Under the pieces are notes generated by a model. The model searched no databases and was not told where the DNA came from. It worked only from the letters and a program-made list of their open reading frames with translations. DNA of 64,000 nucleotides from Nothopassalora personata (Eukaryota > Ascomycota > Dothideomycetes > Mycosphaerellales > Mycosphaerellaceae): NCBI GenBank assembly GCA_033816765.1, contig CM066290.1, forward strand, positions 1 through 64,000. Direction: 5' to 3'. The first letter of the stretch is position 1. Each line of letters starts with the position of its first letter. Positions 11,201 to 20,406 of this stretch are shown piece after piece. The translations under genes were made by a program, and so were the position numbers.

Positions 11201-13210
11201 GTGCCGGTGCGCACTCGCATCGTGCAAGCTTTCCATGACCATGCCGCAGCGGGCCACATGGGAGATGAAAAGACTTACGAACTCGTTGCTCGCAATTATA
11301 CTTGGCCAGGCATGGCTCGTTTTGTCAAGAAATACGTCCGAGCTTGTCGCACTTGCCACACGAACAAGAGCACCAACATCCAGTACCCTGGACTGTTGAA
11401 GCCGTTGCCTGTACCATTCGGCGCATGGGAAGACATTGCTGTCGACTTCGTCGTCAAACTGCCGGAGGGGAAGAGTGCGGTGGATGGACGAACATACGAG
11501 AACATCATGACGGTCACATGCCGCCTTACCAAGGAAAGACACATCATTCCTGTCCTCTCGATGACCGCCGAACATTGTGCCTTGGTGTTCTTGAAGTACG
11601 TGTTCAGCAGACATGGGCTTCCCAAGTCCATCGTCTCAGATCGCGGCACGCAATGGGTATCGGCCTTTTGGCGAAGGATCTGTGCCCTCCTAGGCATCAA
11701 CCAGAAGCTCTCATCTTCATATCACCCGGAGACGGACGGCCAGTCGGAGAACACGAACAAGGTGATGGAACAGTACCTCCGCATGTTCGTCAATTACGCT
11801 CAGGATGACTGGCCGGATTGGGCCCCGTTGGCCGAGTTTACTGCTAACAACGCCGTATCAGCTACAACAGGGGTATCACCGTTCTACGCCAACACAGGAC
11901 GTAACCCACGCTTTTCCGAGCTCCACCTCGAGCTCCCAATGCCACTTATGCCACACAGGCAACGACTCGACGCGGAGTCAGCAGACAGGTTCGCAAGAAA
12001 GATGCATGACATGCAGGAGTTCCTACGACAGCAAATGGCCCTCGCCCAAGCCGTCCAAGCCGAATACGCAAACCAAAACCGTACACCAGCACCACGATAC
12101 GTCGAAGGTAACGAGGTATGGGTGAGCACCGAGAACTGGGAGATGGAGAGACCGTCTAGGAAGTTGGACGTGAAGTGGTCAGGTCCGCACGTGATCACGG
12201 AGGTGCTGCCGGGGAACACCTATAAAGTGGAGCTGCCGCCCACTATGAATATTGACAACCGCTTCCACTCACACCTTCTAGCACCGGTTCATCCTCCAGT
12301 CGAAGGGCAAGTACAACCTGCGCCTCCACCGATACGAATCGTGGACGACGAACAACACGAAACCAACCCAGCCGAGCCCGACTTTTGGGAAGTGGAGGAG
12401 GTGTTGGATTGCAAGAAGAGATGGCCGAGAGGAAGAACACCTAGAGGTGGTGTGAAAGAGCCATATTATGAGTACTTGGTGAAGTACGTTGGATACCTAG
12501 AACCATCCTATGAAGCTGCGGGCCAGGTCATTGAGACAGCCGCCGCCTCTGTCGCCGACTTTCACCATAACCATCCTCGAGCAACCAGACCACCTGGTTT
12601 TCAACCTCCTGCAGACTGGGTTGCCAATGAGGATGCCACGGGCATGCGACTGGCGCGTGACTCAGCACTCAATGCAGCAGCGATGGCTCTGATGCCGGTG
12701 GGACCTGGACTCAGGACTTGTGAGAAAGAGAGCGATACGCGTCGCGATGACGATCTTTCTCGACAAACAGACCAAGTAACAGGAGTGGATCTGCTGATTG
12801 GCGCGAGTCATGACGACAGTGAAGCTGATGCGCATCAGATCGCAGTGTGTAGCCGCCTGGATGGCGCGAGTCACTACGGCACAGGGTACCTGTGTGAAGA
12901 GCTGGGTACACACACCGAGAAAGACACCGTCCGGACAGTAGCTGAGGCTGCTGCGCCGTGTCGCCGCGAAAGTCTGCCTGCGTTACGTAGCGTCATAGAT
13001 GGTTACGCGGAGGACGAGGAAGTCGACACTGTGACGGATGATGAGTTGATAGACGACGAGAAGTTCGCGAAGGCAATGATGGATACGATGGATAGGAGAG
13101 GACAGAGTGCTCCGGAGCGCACTCTCAGAGGGGGGGGTAGTGTCACCGTACCGGCGCCCATTCACCTCGATCCGCGCGCACGTGCGTGGGCACCACAAGC
13201 GCGCCGCTGA
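8096..13210 (+). CDS. pol: Pol polyprotein of intact gypsy element
   Basis: Open frame in the -1 phase of gag, overlapping its end. Translation most likely enters by frameshifting at 8204 rather than at the ATG at 8096, giving about 1,668 Pol residues. Numbering from 8096: aspartic protease DDGA at 113-115; reverse transcriptase about 465-690 with YLDD at 633-636; RNase H with ETDAS (Asp 782); integrase with a zinc-binding HHCC region starting His 1047/His 1054 and catalytic Asp 1117, Asp 1182 and Glu 1218 (35 residues between the last two); chromodomain at about 1430-1490 (EVEEVLDCK to YEYLVKYVGYLEP). About 190 further residues end in the 3' LTR, so the polypurine tract and 70 bp of LTR are coding. 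All catalytic residues are present; probably functional. Confidence 0.95.
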   Translation: MSTARCCPPSFRTRLQPKQQPSQWWWQCQQQRRRGKRLVHSVSATHSGPHESRVQEHEHEQGPPERGKVLSISTHSLLAANHSVDEHNPVIASHLVMPCTVNGKIPAQTFHDDGANSTYFDIDFARRNNLDMIQLPNPMGLMLADGQPASDLITHRTTAQIQIGDHVETRSGYCASLEYDVVLGRPWHDEHQPVFHYASGTMTLFSAYCRANCLRSTEPVCVQSINDKGTTPVCILQTEMPVPEPSRSNFANYVRPYVEDEDEPVPAVVQETHNTKAAMRHAVDLEEELEASHHARKPLPADGPDTLKRPARHTKKAPKPMPEEPEIDIKPITAEALRRMSRRQGCEIHMMWMFDPKEDLDKQVARDPLSACALKAFGMRAKPVRGGTAAMLVDSNTQENMDRLEKSPGDYTQRQLNASAVSADDYQRFMNGKDKDQDPTPLLPVEFREMARLFSRKEADKVPPRRPGVDHEIKLKNGQTPPFRRPYSFSARENEVIKKWVDDQLEKGFIQRSVSPAAAPVLIVKKPGGGLRVCVDYRALNALTTKSRYPIPLFQETLDRIAGAQWFTKLDVIAAFNRIRIAAGDEWKTAFTTRYGQFECVVMPFGLCNAPGTFQSFINDTLREFLDDFVSCYLDDALVFSKTREEHVQHVLKVLRKLDAAGLQLDIDKCEFFRHETTYLGVIITNEGIKMDPAKIECVKNWPTPANVTDILSFTGFANFYRRFIKDFSKICLPMTKLTRKNVPWEWSESCQRAFDALKQAFIDAPTLKHFYPGRETILETDASDYVTAAVLSQRDENGVLHPIAYMSKKMDPQQCNYDIYDKELLAIVQAFEEWRPELTVNEYGTDDYENLPDPDSAEDKPTLVYSDHKNLEWFMSTKQLNRRQARWAEFLSQFFFKIVYRPGVQGTKPDSLTRRSQDLPVPGDLTDPRNQQQHQILLGPDRVLNLSSTRVLSASANDVVTPLTTAIRELYAQPEAEEAVQQLERDEPCTLLRKHRIDDRHAVPVGGMIYIKNIYGGYSLFVPPESEDALDEGEVPVRTRIVQAFHDHAAAGHMGDEKTYELVARNYTWPGMARFVKKYVRACRTCHTNKSTNIQYPGLLKPLPVPFGAWEDIAVDFVVKLPEGKSAVDGRTYENIMTVTCRLTKERHIIPVLSMTAEHCALVFLKYVFSRHGLPKSIVSDRGTQWVSAFWRRICALLGINQKLSSSYHPETDGQSENTNKVMEQYLRMFVNYAQDDWPDWAPLAEFTANNAVSATTGVSPFYANTGRNPRFSELHLELPMPLMPHRQRLDAESADRFARKMHDMQEFLRQQMALAQAVQAEYANQNRTPAPRYVEGNEVWVSTENWEMERPSRKLDVKWSGPHVITEVLPGNTYKVELPPTMNIDNRFHSHLLAPVHPPVEGQVQPAPPPIRIVDDEQHETNPAEPDFWEVEEVLDCKKRWPRGRTPRGGVKEPYYEYLVKYVGYLEPSYEAAGQVIETAAASVADFHHNHPRATRPPGFQPPADWVANEDATGMRLARDSALNAAAMALMPVGPGLRTCEKESDTRRDDDLSRQTDQVTGVDLLIGASHDDSEADAHQIAVCSRLDGASHYGTGYLCEELGTHTEKDTVRTVAEAAAPCRRESLPALRSVIDGYAEDEEVDTVTDDELIDDEKFAKAMMDTMDRRGQSAPERTLRGGGSVTVPAPIHLDPRARAWAPQARR
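8198..8239 (+). promoter_or_regulatory. Programmed -1 ribosomal frameshift signal (gag-pol)
   Basis: The heptamer G_GGA_AAC occupies 8198-8204 in exactly the gag codon phase (X_XXY_YYZ), one codon before the gag stop at 8208-8210. After a 6-nt spacer a stem-loop spans 8211-8239. The arms TCCACTCTGTG and CACACAGTGGA form ten pairs with one C-C mismatch, around the 7-nt loop AGCGCAA. Slipping back one base from this site enters the pol frame directly (codons from 8204). GGGAAAC is an established -1 slippery sequence. That this particular site works is inference. Confidence 0.85.
13127..13140 (+). other. Polypurine tract
   Basis: AGAGGGGGGGG followed by TAG directly before the 3' LTR. This is the expected RNase H-resistant primer for plus-strand synthesis. 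It also encodes the Gly-rich end of Pol. Confidence 0.85.
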
Positions 13211-13333
13211 CTAAGCCGCTGACTAATCGGCTTGGCGCTCCCTTAAGTATCTCGCGCTCTCCGCGCCTCTCTTAGATAGCTATCTATTCGACTTGTACCT
13301 TATCCGACCACGTGCTTGCACCTGCTTGTGACA
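13141..13333 (+). repeat. 3' LTR of the intact gypsy element
   Basis: 193 bp, read as identical to the 5' LTR over its length, TGTCAC to GTGACA, followed by the second copy of the TATAA target duplication. The pol stop codon lies inside it at 13208-13210. Confidence 0.95.
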
Positions 13334-14509
13334 TATAAATTAGGTAACTAGTAGCTATGTTAGTTAGGACTTAGCACATATACTATATATTATAATGTTT
13401 CTATAGCTAGATAGTTCTATACCCTATAGTAATTTATATAGTAACTAATCTATCCTATTATTTTAATTTAGAAGCTTATACTCGTTAAATATCCTTTATA
13501 TAATAAATTTTAAGCCTAGCTACTACTCTACCTATCTATTTTTAAACCCTAAATTATTATTTAAATTTTTATTAAGGATTAGCTTACCTTACTAGTAGCC
13601 TTAGCCCTATATTAAGATTACGGAGAACTAATTAATTTAAGGACTACTATAGTTACTAAAAGAGCTAGACTAGATATATAGTTTAGAGATAATACCTATA
13701 GTAACCTAATAAGACCTACTAAGGATAATTACGTACTTAGAAAAGGCTTATAGTTCTAGGTATAGAAAACCTATGTTAATTAATACACTACTAGAGAAGG
13801 ATCTAGTAGGATATATTATCTATAACCTAGACTAGGTTAACTAATAATATAAGGTAAAATAGATAGCTTATATATAAACCTATAGAAATACCTAGAATAA
13901 GGCTCCTTAGGATATTACTAAAGGTATAGGCTATAAGACCGCCTATAAGCTATAGAATAGAGAGAATATATAAGCTTATAGTATTATTATAGCTAAGCTA
14001 GATTCTATCTAAAGGCGAAGCTTTAGAGATATAGATAAGTTAGCTAATAAGTTATATATATTAATTAAAGCTATATATAAGCTAGTTATTATAATTAATC
14101 TATATAATACTCTAAATGTAGTTAGAAACATTAAACTAGATACTATAAAACATAATATCTTAAAGTACTATAAGGACTTCTAAGTATAGGTATATAACTA
14201 TAAGACTACTATAGAGTAAACTATTAGGTCCTCTCTAGTTAATAATAATTCCCTACTTAAATCCGCCTTTACCCTCCTAGAAGGTATATATAGACTATAC
14301 TTTATTCAAGGCTTAAACTATGTTAAATAGCTTAGGATATAGCGATATAACAATCTCCTAGAAGTAACTACCCTAGAGAGGATATTTATATCCTTTAGGA
14401 AGGAGTAGGTACCTACTACTTATAAGCCTAATAATAGTTTTATTAGAGCATGTAAAAGTAAGAATAATAATAAGTAGTGTATATAATACTTATACCAAGA
14501 GCTTCAAGA
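13334..14509. other. AT-rich, RIP-mutated retroelement remnant
   Basis: Nearly devoid of CpA/TpG and full of TA steps. No intact frame longer than a few dozen codons. Plus-strand fragments at about 13680-14300 are vaguely reminiscent of a copia-type Gag, but I cannot support this. The RIP signature ends abruptly near 14490-14510, where CA/TG-rich sequence starts (GCTTCAAGATGCAGCTGATA). Confidence 0.6.
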
Positions 14510-14552
14510 TGCAGCTGATAAAGTGCCTAATTTGGTCACTTTGTTTAAGGTA

Positions 14553-15803
14553 ATGGCCACTAGCTCATCCGATTTGATCTCGAATTATAGGGAGTATATC
14601 GATGCCTACACCATTCGATATCGCGATCTCGTAGATGGACGCACCATGCCACCTTACGGGGCAGCATACGGAGAATGCTGCCCGAAAATGCATTGACCTA
14701 TGCTCAGCGAGGACACGAGCACCATTGGCCTATAGCCGTACCTGCAAAGTGATCATGACACTGACGACAATGTATCATCTGGCTCCAATTCTGAGTACGA
14801 TCGCGAATACGAATCAGACGACTCAGGCCTTAGTGATGCTGTGCTCTTCATTCGAAGAGAACGACAGGACCACGAGCATGGCAGAGATACTGCAGATGTT
14901 TCGCATAGTGTCTGCGTATTAGCGAGTCCGATCATTCCACGCCGCTGTTCAAGGTCAATTTCAAGATCAAGTGAGATTTGGCCATCGCGAAGCACAAGCC
15001 TGAACGAAGATGACTACAGTCGATCTTCCTCGCCCCAGGATTCGGACACACGGTCTTCCGCGAGGTCGCTGCTCAGCAGATGGGAAGAGTTACATACGCC
15101 ACCAGGTGCATCGCCGCATGCCGGTTCCTACTTGCAGAGCAATATGATGCTCATCGGTTCTCAAGATGTAGCGCCTGAACCCCAGCAAGACCGTTGGGGG
15201 AAGGAGTCACGCGAGCATGAACACCGTACCAGGAAATCAGGCTCCTCCACTGGTCTTGTCAGTTCGGACGACGATGGCAGTGGCCTCTCGCGACCAGATG
15301 GTCCGGTCGTGGATGACCGGGCTGCAGGCGGTTCTGTCCAGTCTCCAATGATTGACGGCGGGTGCCATGCGGCTACAGCCACTATTATCGAGGAATGTCA
15401 ATCATTGAGCCCGGTTCTATGCTTCGCAACGCCTATAGATTTGCGAAGGGATGTCAGATTGAAACAAATTACGCCCGTCATCATGGACCAAGTCGCATCA
15501 GATCATGCCGGAAACGAACATTAGCCCCAAGATTGCACAGAGCGCGGACTGCAAGGCAAAACCCCGACGATCACACCCGATAGCTCTACCATACAACGAA
15601 AAGAACCTCGACCTATGCATGAACGACCCCAGCGTCCTCGGGCTCAATCTAGCGACCGCAGTACCAGAACTCAGATAGGTGAACGCTCAAAAGACAGCTC
15701 TAGCACTGTTCAGAGATCGTCAAACGTGAGGCACAGGCATCGACACAGGGAAGACTCTGGCAGGGCACTTGTGAGGATCAGGACCAACGGACCAAAAGCT
15801 TGA
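14553..15803 (+). pseudogene. Decayed serine-rich hypothetical gene with three in-frame stops
   Basis: A single frame starts at ATG 14553 (MATSSSDLISNYREYIDAY) and stays protein-like to a stop at 15801-15803. It is broken by TGA 14694-14696, TAG 14733-14735 and TAG 15522-15524. Both TAG codons follow CTA or CAT and could be CAG with one C-to-T change, the RIP direction; the TGA could come from CGA or TGG. No frameshift is needed. The product would be about 416 residues: a Tyr-rich N-terminus, an acidic Ser/Asp region (SDHDTDDNVSS), then Ser/Arg-rich disorder. An intron from the GTAGAT at 14631 to the TAG at 14735 would remove the first two stops and could be considered, but the splice sites are poor. 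No known domain recognised. Confidence 0.5.
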
Positions 15804-16535
15804 TGGCGTGAGAGGCCATGGGCTCAAGAGCCATCGGTGCTCCAGTCTTCATGGAGACCCTTATCCGGAAGACCGGAAGAGCCTGCAGAGAAGAACAGAC
15901 GAAAGTATTCTCACTGCGGCATCATTATCACGCACGGTTTCGATCGCTAGGGAGACACTCCTCTAGATAAGCTGTGTTCCTTCGCTAGAGCGTCTACGCC
16001 TATTCGCACCTACTAGATAACTCGATGACCAACAGACTGCTATGGGAAGTACTATTGTCTCGTGAACCTTGCGTGTCGTCTTCTTCTGCTGGCGGTGGCC
16101 AAATTCTTCTCATTCGGAAGTCACTCGAAGACTCTCGGCCAACGGTCAGGATCAGCAACATGACTCCCAAGCCCAACAAGAAGGCTCCTGAAAGTGGCCA
16201 ATCCACAATTCGCCGAACTAAAACACACTCGAAAGACATCTTCAACCATCTCCTCCACGCTTTTCCCGTGGTCCGGTCGCAGAAGATCGACCTCACGTGG
16301 CGGTGTAAGGCTCAATTCTGTCTAATAGATCACGGCAGCTCAAATGAGACGTCTCTTTCAAGATGCGTACAAGCGGTAATCTCCTCGATGGGGACTTTGT
16401 GCCTGCGCCAGGCGCCACACCGCTCTTGGATCTGCTCGAAGCCAAGTCTTGTTAGAGAACACTTCCGACCACAGCCGATGGCTTGTCGCCAACGTCTTGC
16501 GAACTGGCTGAGGTACATCGTCTGCGTCTCGAGCA
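15804..16535. other. Intergenic, no gene recognised
   Basis: Ordinary base composition with CA and TG retained, so not RIP-mutated. Several open frames of 60-220 codons exist on both strands, but none resembles a known family. It may hold the lost 3' part of the HET-like gene to its right, which is transcribed leftward. Confidence 0.4.
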
Positions 16536-17144
16536 TTACGATTGGCTCTTTGACGGCGTATACACATTGCTGCAGAGTCCGCGCCCGGGACCAACAGCGC
16601 GACTGTTCCGCGGCCATCGTCGCCACCGTATACCTGGTCTTCCTGTTGTCTCTGCCAAAGTATTGTTCCCCAGCCATGTCACAACCCTGAAAGCTGATCC
16701 ATAAATTTGTGCCATGATCTGTATCTGCACGTTGCGCTCGTCGATGTTTGTCTGATCAATACAGATAGCGCCAACCCAGACGAAGCAATCGGCGAGCTGC
16801 CAGGAGCCTTTCTCATGTTGTTCATGCGATTGACGTAGAGCATGCCAAAGATGCTTTGTGATGCTGATCTCTCCAACAATGCCAAGGCTGATCTTGCGGT
16901 TGGCGGATCCATTATTGAATGCAAGGCCTTGTGGCTCGGAGTCAAAGTGTAGTGTCGCCATGGGATGATTGAATGCCAGTTTGTTGAGAGTCACGGAGAG
17001 TGAGGTGTACAACAAAGATTCTCGCAGTTCCCATATCCTGGATGTACAGCGCAATCCGGCTAGAAACGCAGCGTGCTCGGCGCACGACTCTGCTTTGCCG
17101 CCGTGAGGATATTCAAACAACTGCTTCGCTATGGCCGTACTCAA
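16536..17144 (-). CDS. HET-domain (heterokaryon incompatibility) protein, fragment
   Basis: The frame contains the core of the HET domain: ISITKHLWHALRQ, then FVWVGAICIDQTNIDERN, then MAQIYGSAFRVVTWLGNN. These correspond to the family's 'nLw.ALr', 'W.DAICINQ..i.ER..Q' and 'M..IY..A..V..WLG' blocks. HET proteins trigger cell death when incompatible hyphae fuse or act in other self/non-self recognition. Here only about 200 codons are continuous. The frame is open upstream to about 17300 without an ATG (the listed start is TTG), the N-terminal 'ALSY.WG' block is not clear, and the C-terminal region typical of 500-900-residue family members is missing or in other frames. It may be a pseudogene or need introns. 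Its place next to a telomere suits this rapidly duplicating family. Confidence 0.55.
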   Translation of the reverse strand: MSTAIAKQLFEYPHGGKAESCAEHAAFLAGLRCTSRIWELRESLLYTSLSVTLNKLAFNHPMATLHFDSEPQGLAFNNGSANRKISLGIVGEISITKHLWHALRQSHEQHEKGSWQLADCFVWVGAICIDQTNIDERNVQIQIMAQIYGSAFRVVTWLGNNTLAETTGRPGIRWRRWPRNSRAVGPGRGLCSNVYTPSKSQS

Positions 17145-17385
17145 AGGATAGTCGGGTTGGTGTGTATCAAGGCGGTCCCCTTTCTTCGGTCCACAATCTC
17201 CGGAAGCAGTTATATTCGAGCGTGTCCCACTTCCAATTGGTCGCGAGTATAACGTATTGTCCGAAGCCGAAGTGGTGGCTGAGGGGACAACTCGTCAATA
17301 TCATTCATCAACATGAAATATCTACACGAAGCGCTGAGCTTCAAGCATATCCTCGTCACTGCCCAGATTCGAGTGGCAGCGGGCT

Positions 17386-20300
17386 CTATCCGGCGACCCT
17401 CCGACTCCTCTTCTTCGCCGGACTGCCCAAACTTGGTGGAACCCCCTGTCTGCCCTTCACAGCACTTCCTTCAACTTCACCCAAACCACCGGCGAAGAAA
17501 TTGCCTCTTGCCATTCTCTTCGCGGGACTGGGAATGCCAAGCGTAGGCGCTTCCGTCGAGGACTTGAAGTTGAGCTTTGGCGCGAAAGCTTTTGCCGAGG
17601 GCACACCCTTGGTGTCTGCCGCCGCTGGAGCCTTCCCTCGCTTCTTGGGCGGCGATGCTGTGAGAGAGTTCTCTTTCCCTTGAGCAAGAGGTTTCGCGAT
17701 CGAGCCCGGCGGTGGCAGGCGCGATGTGAGCTTCTTCTTGCTGGGAAGTGAAGCCCTTTCCGTGCCAGGCTTCTCGATCACAGGCTTGAGTGCAGGCTCG
17801 CCTTCCTTCGGCGGATCAACGACAGCAGTGGTCACGCCATCATTTGGCTTTGCTGGGGTGGCCAAGCGTGACTTCCGCTTCGTGGTGCTTGGAGCTTTCG
17901 GCTTTGACCCCTTGCTCTGTTCAGCTTGAGCTGGCAGGTTATCAACTGGTGGAGCCTTGCCAGGCGTCGAAGCCGTCCTCGGCGGCTTCAGTCGACGAAG
18001 CTTGGGTTTACTGTGCGTTTCGCTCGGTGCAGGTACTGCAGGCGCGCCCGTCATCTCTCGATCGGCAACAGCAACAGGCTCTTGTACCGGCTCTGGCGCG
18101 TTGAGCTCGTCCATCATCGTCGACACTTCAGGCTCGTTGCCACCCTCGTAGAATGACACGAGCGTCTCCGCCCACTTGACGCCTTTACGTCCTGGCTGTT
18201 CGACCTCCTTAGCAATAGCATCTGCCGCAGGAAGCTCCTCCAGCGCACCATCCTTGGCCATTCTCGTCAGCTTCAGCGGTGGCAACACTGAGCCGCCCTT
18301 GTTCTTCCGAGTATTGGTCTTCGTAAGATAAGCCAATTCCTGCGCTTCGGTCTTCTTCAGTACAATTGGATCCTGGCTTCCGCGGACGGTAATCTTATTC
18401 GGCCCAGAGAAAGTCGTCGCCGGAAGCTGTTGTTGAGGTGTCTTCTTCGACCGTCCGCTCCTCCGAGAGGTCCTCTTTGGTGACATTGGATCAAACTCGA
18501 TTTCATCTTCCTGTTGGGTACATAGCTTCTGGTCCTCCTCTGCTTCGGTAAGAATGTTCCGCTTCCGTGGCGATGGGCTGTTGGGATGGCGATCTGCCAG
18601 CACTTCCATTGGTGCGAAATTTGCAGCTGGGCTTGCGAGTGCCTGTCGCACGGTGTCTGAGTTGCGTCTGTTCTCGAATGATGCTCGGCGAGCCGTTGCT
18701 GACATGGTCGTGCCGCTCTTGCTCTCCGTGGCCCGCTTCAGGAAAGCCTGCAGCAACGCGGTGTCGTCTGAAATACGAGGCTGCTTTGGCTTTTGCGGCG
18801 ACATTTGTGGTTCCTCCGGGGGAGCTGACGCGGAGCGCGTGATCTGTGGGAAGTCCATCTCATCAAGTCCTGCTGAGACCGAAGCGGCGCTACCGGGCAA
18901 CGGCGAGCTGCGGAACGGGTCATCGGCCTCTGTTTGGCGGTAGACTGTCATCTTGACGGGTGTAAAGGCTATGAGATGCGGCTTGATAGAAGCGAGCAGG
19001 CTGCTCTTCTTCGGCGGACTCGTAGACTGCCTTCTAGGCGATCTGCGAAGCGGAAGACGTGGATGTTGGCCTGGGATCGTGGGAACTGGGCTACAAGGCA
19101 GCTTGCTTGGTGAACCGAGCGCATTCAGTCGTTCTCGGACCTGGTATGTGTATCGCATCGCATCTTGGACAGCTTCTTCCTCGGAGCTGGGGGTGTTCTC
19201 AACGGTGTCGTCCCATGCAGACTGCTCGGTAGGCTCTGGCGTAGCTTCTCTCGCGGTCGGTGGGAAGGCCGCGTCGTCTTCGACATCTTCCCACTCTCCG
19301 TCTTTGGCGTCCTCTGTGTGCGGCCCTGCGGAATAACTGTCTTCACTCACGATGGCTTCCGAAGACGACTGCTTCTCGTTCAGCGTGCCCGCGTCTGGGG
19401 CCTCTTCTATCGCCTCTTGCTCGACTTGCATTGCTCGTGCGGGGACGGGCTCTGGCTGCTCCTGCGCATCGTTGACAGTCTTTTCAGCAGTTGAAGATGC
19501 GTTCGCCTGCTGAGTTGCAAAGTTCGTTGGCAGTGTCTTCCTGCGATTCGCGTTCGCTTGCTTCACTTGGCTGATGGGTCGTCGCCGTCGTTCCTTGACC
19601 GGCGAAACGAAGCCTTCTGGAAGCAGCACCGTCGTTGCGGGTATAGGGTCGCCCAATGTATGCTCGGTCATCGATTGTTCTGCTGGACCGTCAAGAGAGG
19701 CTTCTTCCCCATTTTCGGGCTCCGCTTGTGCCTCGGTCGTGCTGCCCTCGTCTTTAGCGATATCGTCCTGGTCTTTGTTCGTGGCCGCATCACCATCTGC
19801 TCCGGATTGCTCTGTAACGCTCTCGTCCTCCCATTCCTCGTGTGCCAGCGCCGTCTCATCCTCGACCTGCTCAACAGTACCATCGTCATTGACAATCTCC
19901 ACATTCAGTGCTGCCTCCCGCGGATCCTGCTGAACCGTCATCGCCTCCTCCAACGCAATCAACTCCTCCCCCCAACGACTCCCTCTCGTCACGATGCGCC
20001 TACTCGTCGGACTCCCGCGCCCTTCCCACGCGTTCACAAGCTGTCCACCATCAGTACGCATCTTCTTCACCGCTCTGACCGGCGACTCCGCCCCCATCGC
20101 CTCAAACACTCCCGATGCGCCGCCAAACATAGCACTCGGCGCATTGTGATTGCGCGCGTTTCCATTCCGCTTCCACACTTTACCAAACCGGACCTTCTTC
20201 CGCGAGAAGGGCGATTGTGGTGTGCGATCCCATGCGCGGGTGATGCGCGAGACGGGTAAGTTGCTGGGCGCGAAGTGGGCTGACAGCAGCGGTGAGTGGG

Positions 20301-20406
20301 AGGAGGATGGCGTGTGTGTGAATGCTGTGGTGGGATGCATTGCTGATGCTGTTGCTGATGCTGTTGCTGTGGTGTGTAGAGATGCTTCGTCAGGCGCGTC
20401 GTCCAT
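17386..20406 (-). CDS. Large disordered, probably nuclear protein (uncharacterised)
   Basis: One uninterrupted 1,006-codon frame. I start it at the ATG at 20404-20406 (MDDAPDEAS). The frame is open 47 codons further upstream but only from a GTG. The protein is Ser/Pro/Ala/Glu-rich and largely disordered. N-terminal patches look conserved: ITRAWDRTPQSPFSRKKVRF and VTRGSRWGEELIALEEAM. An acidic middle (about residues 140-400) has many Glu/Asp. A block near residues 650-780 holds RRSGRSKK, KITVRGSQDPIVLKK and KGVKWAETLVSFYE. The C-terminus is Lys/Pro/Ala-rich with SPAKK/SPPKK motifs typical of DNA-contacting or CDK-phosphorylated tails. No enzyme domain is recognised; a chromatin or cell-cycle role is inference. 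Normal codon use and no RIP show it is a maintained host gene, the only one in the window. Confidence 0.85.
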   Translation of the reverse strand: MDDAPDEASLHTTATASATASAMHPTTAFTHTPSSSHSPLLSAHFAPSNLPVSRITRAWDRTPQSPFSRKKVRFGKVWKRNGNARNHNAPSAMFGGASGVFEAMGAESPVRAVKKMRTDGGQLVNAWEGRGSPTSRRIVTRGSRWGEELIALEEAMTVQQDPREAALNVEIVNDDGTVEQVEDETALAHEEWEDESVTEQSGADGDAATNKDQDDIAKDEGSTTEAQAEPENGEEASLDGPAEQSMTEHTLGDPIPATTVLLPEGFVSPVKERRRRPISQVKQANANRRKTLPTNFATQQANASSTAEKTVNDAQEQPEPVPARAMQVEQEAIEEAPDAGTLNEKQSSSEAIVSEDSYSAGPHTEDAKDGEWEDVEDDAAFPPTAREATPEPTEQSAWDDTVENTPSSEEEAVQDAMRYTYQVRERLNALGSPSKLPCSPVPTIPGQHPRLPLRRSPRRQSTSPPKKSSLLASIKPHLIAFTPVKMTVYRQTEADDPFRSSPLPGSAASVSAGLDEMDFPQITRSASAPPEEPQMSPQKPKQPRISDDTALLQAFLKRATESKSGTTMSATARRASFENRRNSDTVRQALASPAANFAPMEVLADRHPNSPSPRKRNILTEAEEDQKLCTQQEDEIEFDPMSPKRTSRRSGRSKKTPQQQLPATTFSGPNKITVRGSQDPIVLKKTEAQELAYLTKTNTRKNKGGSVLPPLKLTRMAKDGALEELPAADAIAKEVEQPGRKGVKWAETLVSFYEGGNEPEVSTMMDELNAPEPVQEPVAVADREMTGAPAVPAPSETHSKPKLRRLKPPRTASTPGKAPPVDNLPAQAEQSKGSKPKAPSTTKRKSRLATPAKPNDGVTTAVVDPPKEGEPALKPVIEKPGTERASLPSKKKLTSRLPPPGSIAKPLAQGKENSLTASPPKKRGKAPAAADTKGVPSAKAFAPKLNFKSSTEAPTLGIPSPAKRMARGNFFAGGLGEVEGSAVKGRQGVPPSLGSPAKKRSRRVAG

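Larger units (their letters stand above)
5795..13333 (+). mobile_element. Intact Ty3/gypsy chromovirus, Tf1/sushi-like, recent insertion
   Basis: Complete 7.5-kb element: 193-bp LTRs (5795-5987 and 13141-13333) that I read as identical, starting TGTCAC and ending GTGACA. It has a perfect 5-bp target duplication TATAA (5790-5794 and 13334-13338), a primer-binding site next to the 5' LTR and a polypurine tract before the 3' LTR. gag and pol are full length without internal stops, in overlapping frames. CA and TG dinucleotides are abundant, so RIP has not acted, in contrast to the DNA on both sides. Identical LTRs and intact frames imply a very recent insertion and possible activity. Family placement rests on the protease-RT-RNase H-integrase-chromodomain order and the self-priming layout. 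Confidence 0.95.

Noticed and set aside
19558..20259. 233-codon plus-strand frame over the large disordered gene
   Set aside because: Mirror frame of the 1,006-codon gene. It starts with a non-ATG codon and has no family resemblance.
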